Shown: piece after piece, positions 8,972 through 17,657 of the stretch
How positions within the stretch are numbered: position 1 is the first letter of the stretch
Layout: each line of letters opens with the position of its first letter
Origin: Thiohalocapsa sp964524185
GTDB lineage: Bacteria > Pseudomonadota > Gammaproteobacteria > Chromatiales > Chromatiaceae
NCBI GenBank assembly: GCA_964524185.1
Contig: CAZGCI010000009.1
Coordinates: forward strand, 1-64,000
Reading direction: 5' to 3'
Length of the DNA: 64,000 nt
The notes under the pieces: model-generated
The model's database searches: none
What the model saw: the letters and a program-made list of their open reading frames with translations, nothing else
What the model was told of the DNA's origin: nothing
Made by a program: the position numbers and the translations under genes

Positions 8972-9801
8972 GCGTCGCCGTCCGCGGCCGAACCGCCTGG
9001 CGTCTTCTGTCGCGGCGCCTCGTTGCCGCCGCCAACAGGTGCATCTGCCCGGGGTTGCGCTGCGGCCAGGTGTTCCAGCGGGCTGCGCTGCGCTTGCACG
9101 AATCGCTCGACGAAGGGCTCCGCCGGGCGCTGCACCATATCCGCCAGCAGGCCCGTCTGTACCACCCGGCCGGAGCGCATCAGCACGATGCGATCGGCCA
9201 GGAAGGCGGCCTCGGCCAGGTCATGGGTTACGAGGACGACGGTGCGCTTCAGGGTCGCGAAGATCTGCTTGAGCTCGTCTTGCAGCTCGCTGCGGACCAT
9301 GGGGTCAAGCGCGCCCAGCGGCTCATCCAACAGCAGAATCTCCGGGTCCAGCATCAGCGCACGCATGAGCGCCACACGCTGATTCTGGCCGCCGGACAAC
9401 TCGCCGGGATAACGGTCCAGTGCGTCTGCCGGCAAGTGCGTAAGCGTCGCCAGCGCGTCGAGGCGCGCCGCGATGCGCTCCCGCGGCCAACCGAGATGCG
9501 CCGCCATCAGCGTCGCATTGGCGCGGGCCGTCAGGTGCGGGAACAGCCCGCCCTGCTGGATGACATAGCCCATGCGCAACCGCGCGGCGGGCAGGCGCGC
9601 CGGCGTCAGCGGCGCGCCATCGAGCAGCACCGCGCCGGCATCGACGCGGACCAGACCGATCAACACCCGCAGCAGCGTCGACTTGCCGCAGCCCGAGGGC
9701 CCGATCAGGGCCGTCGTGGTGGCGGGATCGATGCGCAGCGACAGCCCATCCAGCGCCGGCTGCGCGCCATAGGTCTTGGTAATCTTCCGAAGCTCGAACA
9801 A
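8968..9801 (-). CDS. ABC transporter ATP-binding protein, osmoprotectant type
   Basis: Product of 277 residues. Walker A GPSGCGKS at about 34-41, signature LSGGQNQR, Walker B ILLLDEPLGALD and the H-loop VLVTHD are all intact. It is of the OpuCA/ProV kind but lacks the C-terminal CBS pair, which in OpuCA senses ionic strength. It is first gene of a two-gene operon with the fused binding/permease gene (ATGA overlap), forming a complete importer. Confidence 0.87.
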   Translation of the reverse strand: MFELRKITKTYGAQPALDGLSLRIDPATTTALIGPSGCGKSTLLRVLIGLVRVDAGAVLLDGAPLTPARLPAARLRMGYVIQQGGLFPHLTARANATLMAAHLGWPRERIAARLDALATLTHLPADALDRYPGELSGGQNQRVALMRALMLDPEILLLDEPLGALDPMVRSELQDELKQIFATLKRTVVLVTHDLAEAAFLADRIVLMRSGRVVQTGLLADMVQRPAEPFVERFVQAQRSPLEHLAAAQPRADAPVGGGNEAPRQKTPGGSAADGDA

Positions 9802-9916
9802 GGGTCTGCCCGTTGCTGGCGGGATGAGCGGTTTGATTCAGGCGCGAGGCCCAGTCCACCGGGCGCTGGGCAGCGAGTCTAAAACGCCTCCCGGGACCGT
9901 CGTCAGGTGCCTGCCC

Positions 9917-9945
9917 AGTCGCGGCACCGGGCGTGCCGCTCGCAC
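9917..9945 (-). repeat. REP-like palindromic unit
   Basis: AGTCGCGGCACCGGGCGTGC then CGCTCGCAC, containing a GGCAC-GTGCC hairpin. It matches units at 10469-10500 and 10527-10555. It is in the promoter-side gap of the ABC operon (9802-10043). Confidence 0.6.
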
Positions 9946-10043
9946 GCGCTCTCCTCTTTGCGTCCGTGGCGCAGCTGCCTACGTGCTTGGTTGCGGTGAC
10001 TGACGCCCACAGCCGCTGATGCTGCCGCCGCCGGTGCGGTCGG

Positions 10044-10367
10044 TCAATAACCCGCCCGCCGGGGCGGCGTTCGCAGGTCGGCGTGCTCACCCAACCGGCG
10101 GCTCCGCATTGCGCGGGTGCCCACCCGCTGCAGCGGGCCCTCGGCCCGGCGGATCTGGCCGCGTCTTTGCGCGATCTGGAGGCGCACCCGCTCGATTTCT
10201 TTCTGCTGGCGCAGCTCGGTTTCGCGCAGATGGCCTTGCGTGGCCAGCTCCGGTAAGTGCAGGTAGCGATCCTCAAGGCGCTCGGAGGCCTCAGCGATCA
10301 CCTTGGCGCGGGCACAATCGTCTTCAGCGCTCGTGAGCGCTTCGCAGAGCTCAACAACGGAAGTCAT
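10044..10367 (-). CDS. DUF1640/CCDC90-like coiled-coil protein, probably truncated
   Basis: Product of 107 residues. The middle part (LATQGHLRETELRQQKEIER) has the pattern of the DUF1640 coiled-coil family, which is common as small paralogues in Chromatiaceae and usually ends in a membrane helix. Here the last 40 residues are Arg/Gly-rich (RRAEGPLQRVGTRAMRSRR) and no membrane helix follows, so the 3' end has probably been altered by a frameshift or by rearrangement. The ATG at 10367 is preferred over one 24 bases upstream. It may no longer be functional. Confidence 0.5.
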   Translation of the reverse strand: MTSVVELCEALTSAEDDCARAKVIAEASERLEDRYLHLPELATQGHLRETELRQQKEIERVRLQIAQRRGQIRRAEGPLQRVGTRAMRSRRLGEHADLRTPPRRAGY

Positions 10368-10442
10368 GGGTGGAGGATCTTTTGCGCGCACCGACCAGCC
10401 AAGGCGTGCTCTGCAGCCGTGAGCAGCATCACCTGTTTAGCT

Positions 10443-10555
10443 GGGGGAGCGGCACCGGGCGTTTTGCTGTGGGAGCGGCACTGCTGTTTGTGCCGCGACT
10501 CGGCCATGATGCTGTCCTGACCGCCCAGTCGCGGCACCGAGCGTGCCGCCCCCAC
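10443..10555. repeat. REP-like cluster with inverted units
   Basis: Two units face each other: GTGGGAGCGGCACTGCTGTT at 10469-10488, continuing TGTGCCGCGACT, and its inverted relative AGTCGCGGCACCGAGCGTGC at 10527. A partial third unit (GGGGGAGCGGCACCGGGCG) starts at 10443. Each can form a GGCAC-GTGCC hairpin. The layout is that of BIME-type clusters. The remaining bases up to about 10830 hold no gene that I can support. Confidence 0.6.
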
Positions 10556-10829
10556 GAGTAGGGTAGTTGTGTGGCAGGCATGGGAAGTTGTGCTGTGGCT
10601 CGCTCGATGGGACCAGGCTGCTGTGCATTCGGTCATGTTACTGGGCGGCTACCGCTTGCCTGACCCGCCGGGTGAAGTTAGTGGGACAACACTGGCCCAA
10701 CAGGCACTTGCAGACGCTTTGGAACGTAGAAGTGACCGCCTACCGCCCTCGACGCAGCTGCAAACATCTGGAGTGGTCGAGCAATCTGCATTGGGCGACT
10801 CGAGGTCAAGTGGGACTGGCTGAAGATGA

Positions 10830-11990
10830 TTGACGCATTCCGAGAGGCTCCGCGCGCCGCTGTCTGTCGAATCGCTGCTTCTTGTCCCGGCGGACTGCCG
10901 ATTCTCACGGCTCCCGTTGCCAGGTATGGCACCCGGTTGCCGCTGCGGGCGCCACTGAAGATGGACTCGGCACCTGAATCGGAGTCAGAGCGCAGCTTGG
11001 CATCCGAGTAGGTCAGGGCGACGAAGCTCGGCATGTTGAACGTCCATCCGTTCCCAACGCCTGGGTCGAAGCCCAGTTCCAGTTCCAGGCCCTTGTTGTC
11101 GGCCTCACCAAGGTTCTGCGCATCGCCGGAGCCGGTGCCGCCGGCATTATCTATCGCGATAAGGTTGTCGAAATCCTTGGAGAACAAGGTGCCCTGCGCG
11201 AAGAATGCGCCATTCGGACTGCTGTAGCGGCTGCCGAGCTCCCAGGCCAGGGAGGTCTCTTCTTCCAGGCCGCCGCGAATGGCGGCACGCGGCCCCGGCG
11301 GTGAGAATCCGCGGTGTACGCCGCCGAAAACGTTCCAATGATCGCTGAACCGGTAGATCGCGCCCAGTCCGCCGCCGACCATGTTCAGACTACCCGTGCC
11401 GCGGGTATCCGTATCGCGGTCGTGGTAGGCCATATTGAGCCATTCCACGCGGATCCCCGGTGTGAAGGTCCATTGCCCGGTCGTGATTGACATCAAACCC
11501 GCCGCGAGAGTCTTTGAGGGCCTACGACAGGCCAATGGATTGCCCGGCGGCGTTGCGGATATTGTGGAGCTTGAACCAATTTCTGGAGAACTGGTTGTAA
11601 TACAGTGTGGTCGCCAGATCGACCTGATCGTTGATCGCAATCAGGTGGCGCAGGGCATAGCGTTGCTGACGGGCTTCGATGTTGTCGAAGCGTGTGGAGG
11701 AATAGCGTCGGTTCGGGTCCTGATCAAAGTCTGAGTCGTTTAGGCCCAGGTAGGTCTCGTCGGCGTCTAGGTCGGTCTGGCCATAGCGCACCTGGCTTGA
11801 TCCCATCAATACCTCCACACCACTCATGCGCGCCGCCGCCGGATTGAAATACGCGGCTAGCGCTGAGTAAGGCGCCGGCGCAATCAGGATGCCATCCTCC
11901 ATCAGCGTGACTTTGGCGGCTCGGCCGGTATCGACACCTCGGAGACTGATGTTGGTGAACGTGTTGAACGAGCCGGACGCCCTTGGTTTG
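10830..11990 (-). pseudogene. TonB-dependent receptor, degraded
   Basis: Two fragments of one outer-membrane receptor lie in different frames. The upstream one (about 11990-11522) begins inside the plug domain (FTNISLRGVDTGRAAKVTLM, then LMEDGILIAPAPYS) and runs into early barrel strands before a stop. The second (about 11515-10830) resumes late in the barrel (WTFTPGIRVEWL, WNVFGGVHRGFSPP, GLELELGFDPG) and loses similarity near GNRVPYL. The signal peptide, the TonB box, the first half of the plug, a middle barrel block and the last strands are missing. The plug and barrel style resemble the FecA/YncD type of iron-chelate receptor. Confidence 0.8.
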
Positions 11991-12177
11991 GGGGCACAGG
12001 GCCGGGGCGCGCCCCGACGCCATGGCGTGCTCCTCCAGACCCGGGGTCTCGGTTGCCCTTGTGCTCTGAGAGCTGGGCGACGGCAGCGTCCCTGGTCGGA
12101 TCGCGCCGTTCATCTCGGCGTCAACGGCAGTGTGGCAAGTCGCGGCGGGATCAGGGAGGGGCCGTCGGCTGGTGGCC

Positions 12178-13080
12178 TCAGCCGACGGGGGCGGTTCCCA
12201 CCAGCGCCTGCAGGCCCTCCCGGTAGGTCGGATAGCGCAGCTGAACGCCTAGCTCGCGCTTGATGCGGTCGTTGCGGATGCGGCGATTCTCCAGATAGAA
12301 ATGGCGGGCGAAGTCCGGCAGCTGGGCGCTCGCAAAGGTCGTCGGCGGCGGCGGTTCCGCGCCGATGAGATTGGCGGCATACACCAGCACCTCGTCGGCG
12401 GGCGCGGGCTCGTCGTCGCAGACGTTGTATAGCCTGGAGCCGGTGCCGTCTGCGGGCGCCGCCCGCTGCATGGCTGCCAGGATCGTCGCAACCAGGTCAT
12501 CGACGTGGATGCGGTTGAACACTTGTCCGGGCTTGACGATGCGTTGCGCGCGCCCGGTCCAGAGCGTATCGATGGGATTGCGCCCGTGCGGCCCGTAGAT
12601 CCCTGCTGGGCGAAAGACGGTCACCGGCTGAGCCAGCTCCTCGCCGAGGGCGAGCCAGGCGCGCTCGGCCGCAAGGCGCCGGCGGTTGTCCTCGGTGGCC
12701 GGCTGCGGCGGCTGGTCCTCGTTGATCCAGGCGCCGCCGCAGTCGCCGTAGACGCCGGTGCTGGACAGGAGTCCGAGCCAACGGGGCGGCGCCGCGAGTG
12801 CGGCGATGTCGGCACCATGCAGACGCAGCACCGGGTCCGACACCGCATCTGGCGGCACTGAACAGAGCAGGTGCGTTGCGCCGGCGATCGCGGCGGCGGC
12901 CTCAGCGCGGGGCTGGCGGCCGTCGAAGACCTGGGCGTCGATACCCTCCCGGCGCAGCGCCTCCGCCTTGGAGGCGTCGCGGCAGGTGCCCGCCACCTGC
13001 CAGCCGCGAGCCTGGACGACGCGGGCCACGCGCAGCCCGGTATAGCCGAGGCCGAAACAGAACAGTCGTGGATTGGTCAT
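12178..13080 (-). CDS. SDR-family NAD(P)-binding protein (YeeZ-like)
   Basis: Product of 300 residues. The N-terminus has the Rossmann motif FGLGYTGLRVAR and the core has the extended-SDR features LSSTGVYGD (in place of YxxxK surroundings), FRPAGIYGPHGRN and a substrate-side C-terminus, as in YeeZ/NAD-dependent epimerase-like proteins. The reaction is unknown. It is 19 bases downstream of the flavodoxin gene on the same strand, so it probably belongs to the heme operon. In enterobacteria the ChuW partner ChuY is also an NAD(P)-binding Rossmann protein (anaerobilin reductase); a similar job here is a guess, since the fold subclass differs. Confidence 0.75.
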   Translation of the reverse strand: MTNPRLFCFGLGYTGLRVARVVQARGWQVAGTCRDASKAEALRREGIDAQVFDGRQPRAEAAAAIAGATHLLCSVPPDAVSDPVLRLHGADIAALAAPPRWLGLLSSTGVYGDCGGAWINEDQPPQPATEDNRRRLAAERAWLALGEELAQPVTVFRPAGIYGPHGRNPIDTLWTGRAQRIVKPGQVFNRIHVDDLVATILAAMQRAAPADGTGSRLYNVCDDEPAPADEVLVYAANLIGAEPPPPTTFASAQLPDFARHFYLENRRIRNDRIKRELGVQLRYPTYREGLQALVGTAPVG

Positions 13081-13099
13081 GGCGTGGCCAGCAGGTTGC

Positions 13100-13693
13100 T
13101 CAGGCAGCCCGCCCGGCGGCCGATCTGGCGGTGATGGCGGCCGGGCGCGGAAGGACGGCGCTGTCGGGCTCTGCGGTAGCCGGCAGCAGGTCGCCCCGCA
13201 CCGCCTCCACCCACGCGGCGAGGCGGTGCGGCGTCAGCTCCGGCTGGTTGTCCTGGTCGAGCACCAGTCCGCAGAACGCACCGTCGCCCAGATCCGCTTG
13301 CGACGCGGCATACGCATAACCGGTCGTGGGCCAAAAGCCGACGACGTCGGCGCCGCGCTCCCGTAGCTCGGCGTAGAGCAGCCCCAGGGCGTCGACGAAC
13401 TCGTCTGGATAGCCGTACTGATCGCCGAGGCCGAACATCGCCACCGTCTTGCCGCTGAAGTCAACCTCGTCGAGCTCGGGGATGAATGCCTCAAGCGCGG
13501 TCGGATACTCGCCGCAGCCCATGGTAGAGGTGCCGATGATCAGGCTGTCGTAGGCCTCCAGGTCTGCTGCTTGGGCCTCCTCTAGGTCGTGCAGCGCAGC
13601 GACGCCTCGGGGTAAATGCCTGCGCTGGATGAGCCGGGCGATCTCGGCGGTGTTACCGGTCTCAGAAGCGAAGAAGATGCCGATGCGGGCCAT
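13100..13693 (-). CDS. Flavodoxin, long-chain
   Basis: Product of 197 residues. The FMN phosphate loop is FASETGNTAEIA, followed by the classical IIGTSTMGCGEYP and FGLGDQYGYPDEF loops with a long-chain insertion. The C-terminal 25 residues are a low-complexity Ala-rich tail beyond the normal length of about 170. The ATG at 13693 starts exactly at the flavodoxin fold; the frame is open further upstream but is not flavodoxin-like. It lies downstream of the heme receptor and ChuW/HutW genes and has its own palindromic Fur-type site 80 bases upstream. In Fusobacterium a flavodoxin (HmuF) feeds electrons to the HmuW radical SAM heme-opening enzyme, and that role fits here; a nif-type electron carrier is the alternative. 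Confidence 0.88.
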   Translation of the reverse strand: MARIGIFFASETGNTAEIARLIQRRHLPRGVAALHDLEEAQAADLEAYDSLIIGTSTMGCGEYPTALEAFIPELDEVDFSGKTVAMFGLGDQYGYPDEFVDALGLLYAELRERGADVVGFWPTTGYAYAASQADLGDGAFCGLVLDQDNQPELTPHRLAAWVEAVRGDLLPATAEPDSAVLPRPAAITARSAAGRAA

Positions 13694-13773
13694 GATGCGC
13701 TCCAGTGTGTGGGCGGCAGGCATGCGCGAGCGGTGCCTGCACATTGGGTCGGAACAAGCGTAACTGATATTAT

Positions 13774-13792
13774 AATGAGACGCGTTCTCATT
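13774..13792. promoter_or_regulatory. Fur box upstream of flavodoxin
   Basis: AATGAGACGCGTTCTCATT is an almost perfect 19-bp palindrome (AATGAGA / TCTCATT halves), close to the classical TGAGAAT-type Fur site. It lies between the heme receptor stop and the flavodoxin start. Confidence 0.7.
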
Positions 13793-13918
13793 TGAAAGCG
13801 ACTTACGGTCAGGTGCGCTGCGGCGCTTCGGGGTCCGTGATTGCACCCGAGCGTGTCGCCGGCGACGAGGTATTGACGCGCCGCGTCCGCCATGTGGTTG
13901 CGGCACGTGCGGCCGTCG

Positions 13919-16072
13919 TTAGAAGGCGTAACGGACGGTCGCCTTGATATTGCGCCCAGGCGCCTTGAGCACCGCCTGGTAGGGCGTGTAGTCGGCGTTG
14001 AAGAGATTGTCCACGCCTAGGTCCAGGTTCAGGCCCGCCAGACGCCCGCCGGGGCTCCAAGTGAGCCAGATGTCCTGCACGTCGAAGGTCGTCGATGGCT
14101 CGATGCCCGCGGGAACCCGGTTCTGGGCGGCGACGAAGCGGCCGCGCCAGCCTGCTTCCACGCCTTGGGCCGGGACGCGCACACCCAGCCGTGTGATCCA
14201 CTCGTCCGGGGACACGCTCGCCAACGGCTCGCCGGTGTTCTCGTCGTCGCCGCGGGTCTGCGCGTAGGCCACGTCGGCGAACCAGCGCGGGGCGTCGTAG
14301 GCGGCCTCGATCTCGAAGCCCTCGAGTCGGGCATCACGCACGTTGTCCGCGGTGGTGACGCCGCCCGGGCCGGGGTTGCCCGGCACCGGCCGGAAGACGA
14401 ACTCCACCCGCCGCTCGATGAAGTCGTTGACATCATTGCGGAAGAAGGCGGCGCGGAAACGTCCGGCATCCCCAGGTGTCAGCAGGTCCTGCTTGAATAG
14501 CCGCAGCCCAATCTCCTTGTTGTGCGCCTTCTCGGGCTTGAGGTCCGGGTTCGGCACGAACAGGTTCTGACAGCGCGGGCCGCACGTGAAGTGCACACCG
14601 GACACGAAGAGCTCGGTGACGCTCGGCGCGCGGAAGGCCTCGTTATAGCTCGCCTGAAAGGACAGCCAATCCGTGACCGCGAGGTTAGCGCCGACCTTGG
14701 CCGACCAGGCGCTGTCCTTGTTGATGTCGGTGCCAGGCTGGTCGGCGCTGCTCTCGAACTCGTCCCAGCGCAGGCCGGGGATCAGGGTCAGGCGCTCGCC
14801 GATCAGGATCTCGTCCTGCAGGTAGACGCTGGTGACCTCGGTCTTGCCATCCGGGAAGCTCTCGCGCGGGGCGCCGTCGCGCTTCGACTCGGCCTCGTCC
14901 TGGTAGTACTCGACGCCGTAGGTCAGGATTTGAGCCAGGTTGTCGCCGAGCGCGAAGCGCATGGTGTTGCGCAGGTCGAAGCCTGTGGTGGTGAGCTCGG
15001 TGTCGTCCCGACGCGTGTCCGTAACCAGCTCCTCGGAGACGTCTGTGCTGTTGCGGTACAACACCAAGGACGGTGCGAAGAGGCTGTTGTTTGGATCGTC
15101 GTAACCGTAGCGCAGCACCAAGTTGTCCTGCCGGCTCGTGCGGTCCACGAGGTTCGCATCGTCTGGCGCGGTCGGCGTCTGCGGATTGGAGGGGACCTCG
15201 CCGTCCTCGTTGAAGCCCAGGTAGCTGAGCCCTAGGGTGTTTGCGGCATCGATGTTCCAGGTGCCCTTGACCAAGCCAGAGACACGCTCGTAGCCGGAGT
15301 TCTCGAGGTCGTGACCGTCGCCCTGGCGGAGGTCGCCGGCCTCGCGATAGGTCACATCCAACAGCCAGTCGAAGCGGTCATCGACCCGCCCGTAGGCCGC
15401 GGCCGCGCCCAGCCATTGATCGTTCACATCCTGATAGCCCGTTTTGACGCGGCCGCCAATGGTTTGCCCGGGAGCGAGTAGGTCCGCGGCGTCCACCGTC
15501 TCCAGCGCAATCACGCCGCCGATGGCGCCGCTGCCCCAGAGCGCTGAGGCGGGGCCGCGGATGAGCTCCACACGGCGCAGCAGCTCGGGCTCCACGAACA
15601 GTCGGGCATTGTGGCCGCGCACAAAGTTTTGTCTGGCCCCATCGAGCAGGAACAGGATCCGGTCGTCGCCGATGCCGCGGATGCTGATGCGCTGGCCAGC
15701 GGCACGCGGGCCGCCGCCGACATCGACGTTGGGCAGGTCTTCGAGCACCTCGCCAAGCGCTTGCGGTTGGCGTCGGCGCAGCTCTGCACGGTCCACCAGG
15801 CTCACGGACTCGGGCACGACATCGATGTCCTGCTGGGTCTTGGTGGCGGTGACCGTGATGGGGCCGAGCATAACGGCGCGGGATGCGTCGGCGTCCCCCT
15901 GCGCCGCAACGTCCGTGGCGCAGCAGAGCAGCAAGGCGGCGGGCAGCGCGGCGCCATACCGCCGCCCGTCTGGCCAGCCGGCCGTTGGGCCGATGGGTGG
16001 GTCGTGCCGACGCCACGGCTGCGCGTCAGTGTCAGGCCTCGCCTTGCTTGGGGAGGGTTGCCAGCTGAGCAT
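13919..16072 (-). CDS. hmuR: TonB-dependent heme/hemoglobin receptor
   Basis: Product of 717 residues ending in Phe, as outer-membrane barrels do. A signal peptide with an unusually long polar n-region (about 38 residues) ends near DVAAQ. The plug follows (about 70-190: QRISIRGIGDDRILFLLDGA, LIRGPASALWGSGAIGGVI) and then a 22-strand-type barrel; the pattern matches the TonB-hemoglobin/transferrin/lactoferrin receptor group. AGGAGG 7 bases before the ATG supports the start. It takes up heme with energy from the TonB system encoded at 23.9-26.6 kb and passes it to HmuT. Expression as part of the operon (94 bases after the ChuW/HutW gene) is likely. The ligand (heme or another iron chelate) is inferred mainly from context. 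Confidence 0.85.
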   Translation of the reverse strand: MLSWQPSPSKARPDTDAQPWRRHDPPIGPTAGWPDGRRYGAALPAALLLCCATDVAAQGDADASRAVMLGPITVTATKTQQDIDVVPESVSLVDRAELRRRQPQALGEVLEDLPNVDVGGGPRAAGQRISIRGIGDDRILFLLDGARQNFVRGHNARLFVEPELLRRVELIRGPASALWGSGAIGGVIALETVDAADLLAPGQTIGGRVKTGYQDVNDQWLGAAAAYGRVDDRFDWLLDVTYREAGDLRQGDGHDLENSGYERVSGLVKGTWNIDAANTLGLSYLGFNEDGEVPSNPQTPTAPDDANLVDRTSRQDNLVLRYGYDDPNNSLFAPSLVLYRNSTDVSEELVTDTRRDDTELTTTGFDLRNTMRFALGDNLAQILTYGVEYYQDEAESKRDGAPRESFPDGKTEVTSVYLQDEILIGERLTLIPGLRWDEFESSADQPGTDINKDSAWSAKVGANLAVTDWLSFQASYNEAFRAPSVTELFVSGVHFTCGPRCQNLFVPNPDLKPEKAHNKEIGLRLFKQDLLTPGDAGRFRAAFFRNDVNDFIERRVEFVFRPVPGNPGPGGVTTADNVRDARLEGFEIEAAYDAPRWFADVAYAQTRGDDENTGEPLASVSPDEWITRLGVRVPAQGVEAGWRGRFVAAQNRVPAGIEPSTTFDVQDIWLTWSPGGRLAGLNLDLGVDNLFNADYTPYQAVLKAPGRNIKATVRYAF

Positions 16073-16166
16073 GTCGAGCCTCCTATTGGGCTGTTGTGTT
16101 CACGCTGCTCGCTGGGTCACCGGTGGGGCCGCTACCGGTGGATGCCCTCGCTGGCTTCGCTTAGGG

Positions 16167-17585
16167 TTAGGAAGATTGTGCGTCTCGCATCAGGGCCTGC
16201 TGCAGCCACTGCAGCAGGCGCGTGGTGAGCTGGACCTGCCAGAAGCGCCCCGCCAGGGTCAGTTCCAGCCAGTCGCCGTCGCGCGCGAGTAGGCCTGCCT
16301 GCTGCCATTGCGCGACCAAGGGCTCCGCGAGCGCCTCCCAGTCGAGGCCGTTCTCGGCCCGCAGCTCCGCGGCAACGCGCGTGACGTGCAGTCGGCCGAG
16401 CTCAAGTTCGCCCTTGATGCGGTCGAACAGCCGCCGATGCGGGGATTGCTGCAGCATGCCCGCCACTGCCGGCGCGCCGCTGCCGACGCGCTCGTGATAA
16501 GTATCCAGCGCCGCCACGTTGCGGTAGCTGAAGCCTGCGGCGGGGCTGCTCATGGCGCCCCCGGCGCCGGCACCGAAGGCGAGACAATCGGCGCCGGCCT
16601 TCACCAAGAGGTTGTATAGGTTGCGCTCGCGGGTGCCGCGGCGCCAATGCGTGCAGGACAGGGCCTCCCAGCGTGCACGGTGCAGTCGCTCGCTGCCGCT
16701 GCGGTAATAATCGCCGAGGCTCGCCGCGGGCGCGGGCACCAGCCGCTCGGCCGCCGCTGCTCGGGCGAGGGGCGTGTCGCGCATCTGCTTGAGCGCGTAC
16801 AGGTCGATGCCGTCCAGGCCCAGTGCGATGGCCTGCTCCAGGTCGTCTGACCAGACCGCAGCGTCCTGGCCCGGTAGACCGAAGATTAGGTCAATGACGA
16901 TGGCGCCCTGGTCGGCGCGCAGCAGCGCTTCCAGGCTGGCGACCACCGCAGAGCGTGAGCAACGTCGCCCCAGGCGTCGGCGCACCGCGTCATTGAAGCT
17001 CTGCACCCCTAAGGAGACGCGGTTGGCACCGGCAGCGAAGGCAGCATGGGCCTTGTCCAAACCGAAGGCATGGATACGCCCCTCCACGGTGATCTCGCAG
17101 TCGGGGGCCAACGGCAGGTATTCACGCGCGGCCTCGATGACGCGAGCAAGGTCCCGGGCGCTCAGGAGCGTCGGCGTACCGCCACCGAGGTAGACCGCAC
17201 GGACCGGCCCCCCGGCTTGCATGGGCAGGTCGCGGCCGCGCCGCAGCTGCTCCACCAAGGTGTCCACATACCGCGTGCCGTCCTCCGGCCGCCAGGCGTT
17301 CTGGTAGAAGCCGCAGAACAGGCAATGATTGGAACAAAAGGGGATGTGCAGGTACGCCACCGATGGGCCGCTGCGGGGCGTCGTGCAGAGCCGGCGCCAG
17401 ATGCCGGCGACCGCGCGCTCCGGCACGGGCTCCAGTCCCACGAAGGGATGTACCATCTGTCGGCCGCGGAAGGCTGTCGCCAGCGGATCGGCACCCGCCT
17501 CAGCAAAGAATGCCGCGAGGGGGAGTGCGGCGGGTGCTGTCGGACGCGCGGCGGCATCCGTGCTCGGGGCTCGGGGCGGAGACAT
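16167..17585 (-). CDS. hutW: Radical SAM heme-degrading enzyme, ChuW/HutW family
   Basis: Product of 472 residues. The radical SAM cluster motif CSNHCLFC (C84, C88, C91) is followed by the glycine-rich AVYLGGGTPTLL, GRIHAFGLDK and NRVSLGVQSFND, the HemN/HemW-like core, with a C-terminal HemN-like domain. The length and the position in a heme-uptake operon point to the ChuW/HutW branch, which opens the heme ring without oxygen and frees iron. HemW and coproporphyrinogen dehydrogenase are the alternatives by homology. It follows hmuV (gap 72) and precedes the receptor gene. Together with the flavodoxin it would give an anaerobic route for iron release. Confidence 0.85.
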   Translation of the reverse strand: MSPPRAPSTDAAARPTAPAALPLAAFFAEAGADPLATAFRGRQMVHPFVGLEPVPERAVAGIWRRLCTTPRSGPSVAYLHIPFCSNHCLFCGFYQNAWRPEDGTRYVDTLVEQLRRGRDLPMQAGGPVRAVYLGGGTPTLLSARDLARVIEAAREYLPLAPDCEITVEGRIHAFGLDKAHAAFAAGANRVSLGVQSFNDAVRRRLGRRCSRSAVVASLEALLRADQGAIVIDLIFGLPGQDAAVWSDDLEQAIALGLDGIDLYALKQMRDTPLARAAAAERLVPAPAASLGDYYRSGSERLHRARWEALSCTHWRRGTRERNLYNLLVKAGADCLAFGAGAGGAMSSPAAGFSYRNVAALDTYHERVGSGAPAVAGMLQQSPHRRLFDRIKGELELGRLHVTRVAAELRAENGLDWEALAEPLVAQWQQAGLLARDGDWLELTLAGRFWQVQLTTRLLQWLQQALMRDAQSS

Positions 17586-17657
17586 CGCTGCGTCCTCAGT
17601 GCGAGATGCGGTCGGTCATGGTGCCGTCGCGGTATAGCAGCCTGGGCAAAGCGCCCG

